NCBI GenBank assembly: GCA_964387945.1 | Contig: CAYLYX010000007.1 | Coordinates: forward strand, 1 to 64,000 | Source of the DNA: Parvicella sp964387945 | GTDB lineage: Bacteria > Bacteroidota > Bacteroidia > Flavobacteriales_D > Parvicellaceae | DNA length: 64,000 nucleotides | Reading direction: 5' to 3' | Shown: one piece after another, positions 50,997-59,160 of the stretch | Position numbering within the stretch: the first letter of the stretch is position 1 | Layout: the number at the start of each line of letters is the position of its first letter | Position numbers and translations under genes: made by a program | Notes under the pieces: generated by a model | The model's input: the letters and a program-made list of their open reading frames with translations, nothing else | Databases searched by the model: none | Told to the model about the DNA's origin: nothing

Positions 50997-51509
50997 ATGG
51001 CGCTAATTAAATCACTCTTAGATCACACTCCTAGTTTTGGAGAGGATTGTTATTTCTCTGAAAACGCTACTATCATTGGTAATGTTAAGGCAGGAGATCA
51101 ATGTAGTTTCTGGTTTCAATCGGTGGTGAGAGGCGATGTTCACAGTATCGAAATGGGGAACAAAGTCAATGTTCAGGATGGAGCCGTAATTCATTGTACC
51201 TACCAAAAACATCCGACAAAAATTGGTAATAATGTTTCTATCGGACATAAAGCCATTGTGCATGGTTGCACTATAGAAGACAATGTTCTAGTTGGAATGG
51301 GTGCAATTATTATGGACGGCTGTGTGGTAAAGTCAAACAGCATCATTGCGGCTGGTAGTGTTCTTACCCAAGGTACAATTGTGGAATCTGGTTCAATTTA
51401 TGCAGGAACACCAGCAAAAAAGATTAAAGAAATTAACCCCGAATTATTTGAAGGAGAAGTGATGCGTATTGCAAATAACTACGTCAAGTACTCCTCTTGG
51501 TATAAATAG
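50997..51509 (+). CDS. Gamma-carbonic anhydrase-family protein
   Basis: 170 residues forming a left-handed beta-helix of hexapeptide repeats ('ATIIGNVKAGDQCSFWFQSV', 'VRGDVHSIEMGNKVNVQDGA'). Three histidines at the expected metal positions are visible in 'VIHCTY', 'SIGHKAIVHGC'. A C-terminal helix follows ('EVMRIANNYVKYSSWYK'). This is the YrdA/PaaY-like branch; metal-dependent carbonic anhydrase activity is likely but not all members have it. It precedes the double-OmpA gene by 5 bases, so the two may share a transcript. Confidence 0.92.
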   Translation: MALIKSLLDHTPSFGEDCYFSENATIIGNVKAGDQCSFWFQSVVRGDVHSIEMGNKVNVQDGAVIHCTYQKHPTKIGNNVSIGHKAIVHGCTIEDNVLVGMGAIIMDGCVVKSNSIIAAGSVLTQGTIVESGSIYAGTPAKKIKEINPELFEGEVMRIANNYVKYSSWYK

Positions 51510-51514
51510 AATTC

Positions 51515-52345
51515 ATGAAACTACCCTACCTCATACTGTTTATTGCGCTGTTCTCCTCATCTGCCTTTTCGCAACAGAAAAAAGCACAAATGAGCGTTTA
51601 TTATGAATCTAATGTTCATACCTTAACCAATGAACAACAGGCTGAAATCATCAATTTTTTGGATAAGCCGAACATCCTGAATATTGAACTATACGGTTTT
51701 GCAGACACAGTTGGGAACATCGTTGCCAATCAAAAAATATCAGAACAACGTATAAATGGTGTAAAAGAGGTCATTCTATCTTGGTTTGGCAACGTGCTGA
51801 TCATTACAAAAGCAAATGGCGAAAAATTAGCAAAAGGAGAACAACTAGCCAATCAACGCAGGGTTGAAATTGTGGTTTCTTATGACCCAAACCTAGTCGA
51901 GGAAGTCAATTCTATCGACCTACCAGATCAACCTGTTGACACGATTCAAACAGTGCCTGCCCCTCCTGATTTGAGCCATCGAATTGTATTTTATGAAACC
52001 TTTGCGTCTACAGATCGTATAGTTATAGAGAACCTGCTTTTCGAACCCGGAAAAACTAACTTTTTACACGACAACACTCCGAACGAGCTTTTTTATTTAG
52101 CAGATTTAATGGACTCCATACCTTCCATGGAAATTCATATCGAAGGACATGTGTGTTGTGTTGACGACAAAAAACTATCAAAAAACAGAGCGAAAAAAAT
52201 CTACTCGTTCTTAAGACAGGAAGGAATCAAGGGGAAGAGAATGACGTATGCGGGATACAGCAACAGTCAGCCTCGTGTAGAAGAATTAACCCCGGAAGAC
52301 GAAAAGCTAAACCGAAGAGTTGAAATTGTAATAACCCACAGGTGA
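51515..52345 (+). CDS. Secreted protein with two OmpA-like domains
   Basis: 276 residues. Signal peptide ends 'SSAFSQ' (about residue 19). The first OmpA-like domain spans ~25-125 ('YYESNVHTLTNEQQAEIINF', 'IELYGFADTVGN', 'QRINGVKEVIL', 'NQRRVEIVV'). After a proline-rich linker, the second spans ~175-276 ('LLFEPGKTNFLHDN', 'IHIEGHVCCVDD', 'LSKNRAKKIYSFL', 'LNRRVEIVI'). In the second domain the usual HTD reads 'HVCCVDD', so peptidoglycan binding may be altered. The stop overlaps the GTG start of the next gene (GTGA). Confidence 0.85.
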   Translation: MKLPYLILFIALFSSSAFSQQKKAQMSVYYESNVHTLTNEQQAEIINFLDKPNILNIELYGFADTVGNIVANQKISEQRINGVKEVILSWFGNVLIITKANGEKLAKGEQLANQRRVEIVVSYDPNLVEEVNSIDLPDQPVDTIQTVPAPPDLSHRIVFYETFASTDRIVIENLLFEPGKTNFLHDNTPNELFYLADLMDSIPSMEIHIEGHVCCVDDKKLSKNRAKKIYSFLRQEGIKGKRMTYAGYSNSQPRVEELTPEDEKLNRRVEIVITHR

Positions 52346-52818
52346 AGCAACCCTTAAACATATCGATCTTAGTCCTTATTCTTGCCGGATTTTGTGCACT
52401 ACCCTTTAATTCCTGTGAGGAAGAAGAGGTAATTCCTAGTGTCAACAAGCAAGAGGTTCTTGATAGCATTCAAGCTAAAATGAATGAACAAATTGCCTGC
52501 TGGAACAAAGGAGACATTCCGTGCTACATGGAGCATTACTGGAAATCTGATTCATTGCTTTTTATCGGAAAAAGTGGTGTAACCTATGGTTGGCAAGGAA
52601 CATTAGACAACTACTTGGAAAGTTATCCAGATCTAAACAATATGGGACAACTTTCGTTTGACAACAAACTGGTTCGTTTTATTGATGAAGAAACCGTTCA
52701 GGTTATTGGTGAATGGCATCTTTCACGCCCAGAGCTGGATGATCTGGGAGGTCACTATTCATTGATCTGGAAAAAGAAGAACGGTGAATGGGTGATTATC
52801 TCTGATCATTCAAGTTAA
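52342..52818 (+). CDS. SnoaL/DUF4440-like (NTF2-fold) lipoprotein
   Basis: 158 residues from a GTG start that overlaps the preceding TGA (GTGA at 52342-52345), suggesting translational coupling; no ATG precedes the signal. Lipoprotein-like signal, Cys at about residue 25 ('PFNSCEEEE'). The mature part fits an NTF2/SnoaL-like cone: 'IQAKMNEQIACWNKGDIPCY' followed by 'MEHYWKSDSLLFIG', 'GWQGTLDNYLESYPDLNNMG', and 'LIWKKKNGEWVIISDHSS'. No catalytic set is obvious; such domains often bind small ligands. Function unknown. Confidence 0.75.
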   Translation: MKQPLNISILVLILAGFCALPFNSCEEEEVIPSVNKQEVLDSIQAKMNEQIACWNKGDIPCYMEHYWKSDSLLFIGKSGVTYGWQGTLDNYLESYPDLNNMGQLSFDNKLVRFIDEETVQVIGEWHLSRPELDDLGGHYSLIWKKKNGEWVIISDHSS

Positions 52819-52866
52819 CATTTCTAAAAGTTGCTTTTTTTCATACCTTATATCATTTCGAATTTC

Positions 52867-52874
52867 TACTTTTG
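52867..52874 (+). promoter_or_regulatory. Putative -7 element TACTTTTG upstream of ndk
   Basis: Matches TAnnTTTG, 36 bases before the ATG. No convincing -33 box. Confidence 0.5.
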
Positions 52875-52910
52875 CAGCCAAATTAAGAAGCAAAACAAAA
52901 ATTTATACAA

Positions 52911-53333
52911 ATGGCTGGAAACAGAACCTTTACAATGATCAAGCCGGATGCGGTGGAGTCAAACAACATCGGAAACATCTTACAAATGATCACTGACGCT
53001 GGATTTACTATCAAAGCGATGAAGTTGAGACAACTTTCAGAAGATCAAGCAAAAAAATTCTACGAAGTACACGCAGAAAGACCTTTCTACATGGAATTGG
53101 TTGAGTACATGACTTCTGGACCAATCGTAGCTGCTATTCTTGAAAAAGACAATGCAGTTGTTGATTTCAGAACGCTAATTGGTGCGACTGATCCTGCAGA
53201 AGCTGCTGATGGAACGATCAGAGCAAAATATGCTGAATCTAAAGCTAAGAACGCAGTTCACGGTTCAGACAGCGATGAAAACGCAGCTATCGAGTGTGCA
53301 TTTCACTTTGCTGATGACGAGATCGTAGGTTAA
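52911..53333 (+). CDS. ndk: Nucleoside diphosphate kinase
   Basis: 140 residues. It transfers the gamma phosphate between nucleoside di- and triphosphates through a phosphohistidine. 'RTFTMIKPDAVE' opens the fold; 'LIGATDPAEAADGTIRAKYA' is the nucleotide-binding part; the catalytic His117 lies in 'NAVHGSDSDENA'. The usual ATNP/GSTDP motif is 'GATDPAEA' here. It is a single gene with its own promoter and a strong terminator. Confidence 0.98.
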   Translation: MAGNRTFTMIKPDAVESNNIGNILQMITDAGFTIKAMKLRQLSEDQAKKFYEVHAERPFYMELVEYMTSGPIVAAILEKDNAVVDFRTLIGATDPAEAADGTIRAKYAESKAKNAVHGSDSDENAAIECAFHFADDEIVG

Positions 53334-53353
53334 CCCATAAACAGATTATTCTT

Positions 53354-53391
53354 AAAAGCCATTGCATTTCGGTGTAATGGCTTTTATTTTT
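53354..53391 (+). terminator. Terminator after ndk
   Basis: AAAAGCCATTGCA (53354-53366) and TGTAATGGCTTTT (53373-53385) form 13 pairs with one G-T wobble and a 6-nt loop, followed by TATTTTTG. The T tail doubles as a -7-like box (53385-53392) for the next gene, 15 bases before its ATG. Confidence 0.92.
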
Positions 53392-53406
53392 GTGAAAAAA
53401 TCAGAC

Positions 53407-54168
53407 ATGAAGCTTAACTACAAAAGAGAAGGTGAAGGTGATCCGCTAATCATTATCCATGGATTGTTTGGAAACCTTGATAACTGGCAAACACTGGGAA
53501 AGAAATTTGCAGAAGACTTTGACACCATTCTGATTGACCAGCGAAATCATGGACACTCTCCGCATAGTGATGACTTTGATTATGATTTCATGGCGCTTGA
53601 TCTTATTGAGCTCATTGAAGACCTTCAGTTGAATCATGTCTATGTCATTGGCCATTCAATGGGTGGCAAGACAGCCATGCGTGCGGCACAACTCCGCCCT
53701 GACCTTATTGAAAAACTGATCATCGTTGATATTGGACCTAAAGGTTATCCGATGCACCACGATACTATCCTAGAAGGTTTACATGCCATTGACTTTGATG
53801 TCGTAAAGTCCAGAGGAAAAGCCGATGAAGTGATTTCACCTTACATTGAAGAGGAAAGCGTAAAACAATTCCTGCTAAAAAACCTCTACTGGAGAGAAAA
53901 AGGGGTGCTGGACTGGCGTATCAACCTATCGGTGATTAGCGATAATATGGAGAAAATAATTGGAAAATTACCCAACGATGAAGTAGATATCCCTACCCTA
54001 TTCATTCGAGGTGAAAAATCAAATTATATTGTTGAAGATGACTATGCCGACATCTTCATGCAATTTCCGAACTCAGATATTGAGACAATTTATAATGCCG
54101 GACACTGGATTCACGCTGAGAACCCCTTTGACTTCTATAACCTAACGGTTAATTTCCTGCAGGATTAG
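53407..54168 (+). CDS. Alpha/beta hydrolase, YbfF-like esterase
   Basis: 253 residues from the ATG at 53407. The frame is open back to 53362, but that start falls inside the ndk terminator. Motifs: oxyanion 'IIHGLFGNLDNWQTL', 'DQRNHGHSPHS', nucleophile elbow 'VIGHSMGGKTAM' (Ser), acid in 'TLFIRGEKSNYI' region and His in 'AGHWIHAENP'. The catalytic set is complete. By similarity to YbfF it hydrolyses acyl esters; the natural substrate is not known. It ends one base before the convergent EEP gene. Confidence 0.9.
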   Translation: MKLNYKREGEGDPLIIIHGLFGNLDNWQTLGKKFAEDFDTILIDQRNHGHSPHSDDFDYDFMALDLIELIEDLQLNHVYVIGHSMGGKTAMRAAQLRPDLIEKLIIVDIGPKGYPMHHDTILEGLHAIDFDVVKSRGKADEVISPYIEEESVKQFLLKNLYWREKGVLDWRINLSVISDNMEKIIGKLPNDEVDIPTLFIRGEKSNYIVEDDYADIFMQFPNSDIETIYNAGHWIHAENPFDFYNLTVNFLQD

Positions 54169-54169
54169 A

Positions 54170-55387
54170 TTACTGCTTCACAAACTTCAATGAGGCAACA
54201 CCCCTATTTGTATTTGCTTTTAGCACATACACTCCTGTTGCCAATGAGCTTACATTGATAATCTCATTTCGATCGGTTGATGATAGCACCAACTGACCGC
54301 TTAGGTTAAACACTTCTACGGTGTTCAGCATAACACTCTCCTTCAATTGGAGTTTCAATTCATTTTCATTTAGAAATGTATACCCTGTAATGGCTTCCTG
54401 AACCTCCTGAATTCCTACAGGATACTCTATGGTCATTTCCATGAAAACAGGTAAGTGATCACTCATGTAAAACAGCGCATCTGCGATATCTGCCGGAACC
54501 ACATAGTTAAACCCAGTATTCACAGCAGAGTTCAATCGGTTACCATCCTGCCCCACTGCTGTATAGCTTCCACTTGTGTACTGCACACGATTTGTACCAT
54601 TCTTAACCTCATCCGAAATCAAAATGAAATCAAAACGATCATCCATTCCTCCAGAAGATCCTCCTGCGTACCCACCACTTTGAGATCGTGTTGACTGCGT
54701 ATGAACTTCTGCATAAGAACTGTTATTGTGCCAACTACCCATCTCATCAATAGGATCATTAAACGCTACAGAACCACCGGTCAATAATGTTTGGCATGCA
54801 ACTTCTGAACTCTCATACAGGTTAAAATCACCACCAATGATCAAATTACCTGATCTTCCTGCATTTTGCAGATAACTTTTAAAGATCGTTGCCTCACTCG
54901 ATCGTGTATTTGCGTCTGTCTGCGTTGATCCGGCCTTAAGATGAGCACAATACAGGTAAAGGTAGGTGGTATCGCTACTCGCATCTAAGCCAGGTTCTTT
55001 ATAATAAATCTTGTACTCAGAAATGTCTCTAGTACCCCCAGAAATTTGATGCTGGTCTACTAAACCAAACTTCTCATTATTATAGAACAACATGTTATCC
55101 GTGTCATTCCCATCGTAGAAGGTAGCTTTACTGTAATGCGTAACACCCTGCGTATTCATCGCATTTGCCAAAATCTGCGTTGCGCCATAGCTAGACTCCA
55201 ACTCACATACCAAAAATAAATCTGGCTCAACATAGCGAATGATCTTCTCTAGCGTATCTACCCTGTCTAACGTACTATTGGGAAACTTAAGCAAGTTATA
55301 ATACATAATGCTTACAGTTTCGTTATCGGTCTGGGCATTTGCAGTAAATGCGAGTAGGGAAGTTAGGGCTAAAATTAATTTTTTCAT
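54170..55387 (-). CDS. Secreted EEP-family nuclease/phosphatase with T9SS type A sorting domain
   Basis: 405 residues from the ATG at 55387 (a TTG two codons upstream is less likely). Signal peptide ends 'FTANAQ'. The endonuclease/exonuclease/phosphatase fold spans ~20-320: 'MYYNLLKFPN' (Asn), 'LFLVCELES' (metal Glu), 'CAHLKAGS' (His), 'GGDFNLYESS' (Asp, Asn), 'DDRFDFILIS' and 'MSDHLPVFMEM' (Asp-His). The last ~80 residues are a type A sorting domain ('LNTVEVFNLSGQLVL', 'LATGVYVLKANTN'). So a fully equipped phosphoesterase is exported to the surface by T9SS. Substrate (DNA, RNA or other phosphodiesters) is unknown. Confidence 0.92.
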   Translation of the reverse strand: MKKLILALTSLLAFTANAQTDNETVSIMYYNLLKFPNSTLDRVDTLEKIIRYVEPDLFLVCELESSYGATQILANAMNTQGVTHYSKATFYDGNDTDNMLFYNNEKFGLVDQHQISGGTRDISEYKIYYKEPGLDASSDTTYLYLYCAHLKAGSTQTDANTRSSEATIFKSYLQNAGRSGNLIIGGDFNLYESSEVACQTLLTGGSVAFNDPIDEMGSWHNNSSYAEVHTQSTRSQSGGYAGGSSGGMDDRFDFILISDEVKNGTNRVQYTSGSYTAVGQDGNRLNSAVNTGFNYVVPADIADALFYMSDHLPVFMEMTIEYPVGIQEVQEAITGYTFLNENELKLQLKESVMLNTVEVFNLSGQLVLSSTDRNEIINVSSLATGVYVLKANTNRGVASLKFVKQ

Positions 55388-55399
55388 GTCCAATTTTTC

Positions 55400-55427
55400 A
55401 AAAAAAAAGTCAGGCGGTAAGCCTAAC
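55400..55427 (-). terminator. Terminator between the two EEP genes
   Basis: On the minus strand GTTAGGC-TTACC-GCCTGAC forms seven pairs (one T-G) and is followed by nine T. It ends the 363-aa EEP gene 27 bases downstream of its stop and lies just upstream of the 405-aa EEP gene. Confidence 0.75.
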
Positions 55428-55453
55428 TTTCTTCTGCTAAGTTAGTTATTTTT

Positions 55454-56545
55454 TTACTTTTTTGCTCTCAGTAGTGTTACATAAACAGGAAAGTGATCAC
55501 TGTACCCAGCTATGTATTGCCCATAAGAATAGGTTCTATGAGGGTATCCCTTGTACTGTCCTTCTTGTTGAATTAGAAACGCCTCATTAAAAATTCGAAA
55601 CGCATAATACCCCATATCATCAAAGGATTTATCAAGATCGATGAACGATCCAGTTAAGATCATCTGATCAAAAAGGTTCCAGGCATCATTGTAACCAAGC
55701 GTTCCGTTCCCGCTTTTATACAAATCTGCTGTTGGGTTAAACAGATCTGAAGAAGACACTTCCGCTGGACTTGCTTTTGGCTTCATTACTTTCTTGATAC
55801 TTTTACTCACTGGGTCGTCATTCAAATCGCCCATCATGATAATTTTCGCATCCGGCTCAGCCGTTCGAATTGAATCCATGATTTGCATACACAGCTCTGC
55901 TGCAGCGATACGCTTTGGACTACTTCTCTTCTCACCACCTCGTCTGGATGGCCAGTGACAAACAATAAAATGCATTCGCTCTCCTAGCAGCTCTCCCGTA
56001 ACTAAGAGTTGGTCTCTAGTGTAGAAATGATCATTCCCTTCCATCTTCAAGGTAAAGGTTTTACTACTTTCCAGTTTAAAGTATTTCGGTTGATACAAAA
56101 GAGCGACATCAATTCCTCTTCGATCTGGAGATTCGTAATGAACAATTTGATAATCTCTATCCTTGATTGCCTCTTGGGCTACCAAATCCTCGAGTACCAA
56201 TCTGTTTTCGATCTCCGCAACACCCAATATAGCCATTCCATCTGGTGTAGACTCTAAGCCCATCTTACTAATTGCATAGGACATGTTCTCTAATTTCTCT
56301 TTGTATTTTTTTGAATCCCAACTCTTCGGTCCAAGTGGCGTGAAGTCTTCCTGAAGAATTTTATTGGTATCTGGGTCAACGATCGTATCAAATAAGTTTT
56401 CTTGATTATAAAACCCTACACAAGCAACCTCATACTCCTTTTGTGCGTTTATTCCATTGGAAATGAACACAAAAGCAGCTGCATAACCCAGAGTTAATAA
56501 AAACTTATTCTTTGCTTCTCTTAAAATTGTTAGTGTCATTGACAT
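55454..56545 (-). CDS. Exported EEP-family endonuclease/exonuclease/phosphatase
   Basis: 363 residues; a start two codons later (56539) is also possible. An N-terminal hydrophobic segment ending 'SNGINAQ' (about residue 35) is a signal peptide, somewhat long. EEP motifs are complete: 'CVGFYNQENLFDT' (Asn), 'ILGVAEIENR' (Glu), 'DRRGIDVALLY', 'FIVCHWPSRRGGEK' (His), 'MMGDLNDDPVSKS', 'FDQMILTG' and 'YSDHFPVYVTL'. It has no sorting domain, so it should stay in the periplasm unless tethered. It diverges from the TonB-dependent receptor gene with facing -7 boxes. Confidence 0.92.
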   Translation of the reverse strand: MSMTLTILREAKNKFLLTLGYAAAFVFISNGINAQKEYEVACVGFYNQENLFDTIVDPDTNKILQEDFTPLGPKSWDSKKYKEKLENMSYAISKMGLESTPDGMAILGVAEIENRLVLEDLVAQEAIKDRDYQIVHYESPDRRGIDVALLYQPKYFKLESSKTFTLKMEGNDHFYTRDQLLVTGELLGERMHFIVCHWPSRRGGEKRSSPKRIAAAELCMQIMDSIRTAEPDAKIIMMGDLNDDPVSKSIKKVMKPKASPAEVSSSDLFNPTADLYKSGNGTLGYNDAWNLFDQMILTGSFIDLDKSFDDMGYYAFRIFNEAFLIQQEGQYKGYPHRTYSYGQYIAGYSDHFPVYVTLLRAKK

Positions 56546-56551
56546 TTTTTA

Positions 56552-56559
56552 TACTTTTG
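56552..56559 (+). promoter_or_regulatory. -7 element TACTTTTG for the TonB-receptor operon
   Basis: TACTTTTG, with TTG 22 bases upstream (56527-56529), lies 36 bases before the receptor start. Confidence 0.5.
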
Positions 56560-56565
56560 GAAGCC

Positions 56566-56573
56566 CAAATGTA
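56566..56573 (-). promoter_or_regulatory. -7 element TACATTTG for the 363-aa EEP gene
   Basis: Minus strand TACATTTG lies 20 bases before the EEP start and only six bases from the divergent + strand box, so the two promoters cannot easily be occupied together. Confidence 0.5.
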
Positions 56574-56595
56574 AAAACATTAAAGTTAATACTGG

Positions 56596-59142
56596 ATGAA
56601 CCTAAGGTTAATAATTTTATCAACGTTCCTCATTTCAGCGGTATCTAGTGCCTATTCGCAAAAGGATACAACGGCTGTTGATGACACCACTTCAAATTTC
56701 ATTCCGCTTTTTATCATCAACGATGACAACGGTGATGACAATAGCGGACAAGTACAGAATATCAGCGGATTACTTCAATCATCCAGAGACGTTTATGCAA
56801 AGCAAGTAGGTTTTAACTTCAGCTTTGCTCGATTCAGAATGAGAGGTTATGATTCTGACGCCAATACGATCTTATTAAACGGAATGCCTGGGAACGATCC
56901 AGAAAGTGGTTACGCCATTTGGGCCTATTGGGGTGGATTGAATGATATCACGCGTTACCCAGAAGTTCAAACAGGAATTTCGAGTTCTCAAACAACTTTT
57001 GGAGGTTTGTTAGGATATACCAACATTAACCTGAATGCTAGTAGCAAAAGCCCTGGAACAAGAGTTTCTTATGCTGCTACCAATAGAACTTACCGTCATC
57101 GTTTGATGGTAACCCATAACACAGGATGGATGAAAGGAGACTGGGCATTAAGCATGTCCTTATCTGGAAGATACTCTAAAGAAGGTTATGTAGATGGTAC
57201 TTTTTACAGAGGCTATAGTTACTTTGTAGGTCTTGAAAAGAAGCTTTCTGAAAAACACAGTGTAAATCTGGCCTATTTTGCTGCTCCCACGATTCAGGGA
57301 AGACAAGGAATTGCGGTTCAGGAGGCGTACGATCTTACTGGAAATAATTTTTACAACCCTTACTGGGGGTACCAAACCGATCCTGAATCAGGTGAAATGG
57401 TAAAGCGTAACGCAAGGGTTAGAAACAACCACGTGAACTACTTGATTTTGTCAGACAAGTACGAAATCAACAAAAAAAGCAATATTAAAGGAACATTGTA
57501 CTATCAATTTGGTAGAACAGGTAACTCTAACCTAAACTGGAACAACACGTCTGATCCCAGACCTGATTATTACAGATACCTACCAAGCTATTCTTATAAT
57601 GGCGGATACACTGAATCAGGAGACATGTATAATGCGCTCTGGACAGCAAATGATCCTACTACTACGCAGCTAGACTTTGATCAAATGTACTTTGCAAACA
57701 GTAAGAACCTCTACACGGTTGAAAATGCAAATGGAACAGGAGAAACTGTAGTAGGGAATCGCTCGAAGTATATTATCGAAGAGTACAGACAAGACCCAAC
57801 AAGGTTAGGTGTTTATGGTGTTTACAATAGCCAACTTAACGACAACTTGCACTTCATGGCTGGTTTGAGTGCTTACAAATACAAAAGCGAAAACTATCGA
57901 TTGATCAAGGATTTGCTTGGAGGAGATTATTGGTTAGACGTTGACCAGTTTGCCGAAAGAGATTTTGATGATCCTGAAGTAGCAATGAACGACCTTTCTA
58001 CTCCGAATAAGATTGTAAAAGTGGGAGACCGCTATAGCTACGATTATGACATTCATGTTCAGTACAGCGAAGTGTTTTCTAACTTAGATTTTAAAGTTGG
58101 AAAAAGCATTGACGGTTATGTTGGTGCATCTGTAAGTGCAACTCAATTTTGGCGTCATGGAAACATTGCGAACGGAAAATTCCCTGAGAACTCAGCAGGG
58201 GATTCTGAAAAGCAAAAGTTCTTCAACTACGGTGTGAAAGGAGGTTTGATCTATAAGATTTCAGGTCGTCACATTATTAATTTGAATGTGTTGCACCAAA
58301 CAAAAGCTCCTCTGACAAGAAATGCTTTCATTTCTCCTAGAACAAGAGATCAAGTGGTAGATGGATTATCAAGCTCAGTGATAACAAGTGGAGACATCAA
58401 TTACTTGGTACGTTATCCTAAGCTAAAGGCGAGAGCTACGTATTTCTACACCATGGCAAACAACCTAACATGGTCCAGAAGTTTCTATCATGATGAATAC
58501 AGAAACTTTGTCAACTACATGATGACGGGAGTAGATAAATTGTACCAAGGCGTGGAAATAGGCGTGGAAGGGAATGTAACTTCTACCATTGTGGCAAGTG
58601 CTGCCTTTACAAAAGGTCTTTTCACATACAACTCGAGGCCAAGTGCAACAATTACAGTAGACAACTCACTCGAAGAATTAGCAAAAGACAAAACAATTTA
58701 CCTTAAAAATTACCGAATTGGAAACGGACCGCAAACAGCTGCTTCTGTTGGGTTAAAGTACAACTCTCCTAAGTATTGGTACATTGGAGTGAACGGAAAT
58801 TACGTGACTGACATCTTTTTGGACCCTAATCCGGACAGAAGAACAGAAGAAGCACTTGAAGGCTATGTAGATACAGATCCTCAAGTAGAAGATATCCTTT
58901 CTCCAACGGAATTGGAGGGTGGCTTTATGCTGAACGCTTTTGCGGGATGGTCTTACCGTATCAAGAACGGAAAATACTTTAGAATTAACGTGAACGTGAA
59001 CAACGTGCTGAACAATACATCATTTAGCTCTGGCGGATACGAACAGTTGCGTTATGATGCATCAGACATCGATAAGTTCCCGCCAAAATTGGGATATGCC
59101 TACGGTCTATCTTATTTTGCAATGGTTACTTACATCTTTTAA
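56596..59142 (+). CDS. TonB-dependent outer-membrane receptor
   Basis: 848 residues. Signal peptide ends 'SSAYSQ' (residue 22). Residues ~45-150 are the plug: 'FSFARFRMRGYDSDANTILL', 'NGMPGNDPESGYAIWAYWGG' and 'TTFGGLLGYTNINL'. The remainder is a beta-barrel with alternating aromatic strands, ending 'YFAMVTYIF' with the terminal aromatic expected by the BAM machinery. There is no N-terminal carboxypeptidase-like domain and no SusD gene, so it is not a classic SusC. A DUF5689 lipoprotein and a T9SS OB-fold protein follow on the same strand, 18 and about 55 bases apart. Substrate unknown; the adjacent nucleases point to nucleic acid fragments or phosphoesters. Confidence 0.9.
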   Translation: MNLRLIILSTFLISAVSSAYSQKDTTAVDDTTSNFIPLFIINDDNGDDNSGQVQNISGLLQSSRDVYAKQVGFNFSFARFRMRGYDSDANTILLNGMPGNDPESGYAIWAYWGGLNDITRYPEVQTGISSSQTTFGGLLGYTNINLNASSKSPGTRVSYAATNRTYRHRLMVTHNTGWMKGDWALSMSLSGRYSKEGYVDGTFYRGYSYFVGLEKKLSEKHSVNLAYFAAPTIQGRQGIAVQEAYDLTGNNFYNPYWGYQTDPESGEMVKRNARVRNNHVNYLILSDKYEINKKSNIKGTLYYQFGRTGNSNLNWNNTSDPRPDYYRYLPSYSYNGGYTESGDMYNALWTANDPTTTQLDFDQMYFANSKNLYTVENANGTGETVVGNRSKYIIEEYRQDPTRLGVYGVYNSQLNDNLHFMAGLSAYKYKSENYRLIKDLLGGDYWLDVDQFAERDFDDPEVAMNDLSTPNKIVKVGDRYSYDYDIHVQYSEVFSNLDFKVGKSIDGYVGASVSATQFWRHGNIANGKFPENSAGDSEKQKFFNYGVKGGLIYKISGRHIINLNVLHQTKAPLTRNAFISPRTRDQVVDGLSSSVITSGDINYLVRYPKLKARATYFYTMANNLTWSRSFYHDEYRNFVNYMMTGVDKLYQGVEIGVEGNVTSTIVASAAFTKGLFTYNSRPSATITVDNSLEELAKDKTIYLKNYRIGNGPQTAASVGLKYNSPKYWYIGVNGNYVTDIFLDPNPDRRTEEALEGYVDTDPQVEDILSPTELEGGFMLNAFAGWSYRIKNGKYFRINVNVNNVLNNTSFSSGGYEQLRYDASDIDKFPPKLGYAYGLSYFAMVTYIF

Positions 59143-59160
59143 TAAAAGCATTCGAAAAAA

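Noticed and set aside
53362..53406. Upstream start for the esterase gene
   Set aside because: The extra 15 codons fall inside the ndk terminator hairpin and do not match the family; ATG at 53407 gives the normal N-terminus.
55409..55427. GTTAGGC...GCCTGAC hairpin resembling an integron core site
   Set aside because: It is followed by nine T on the minus strand and sits just after a stop codon, so an ordinary terminator explains it.
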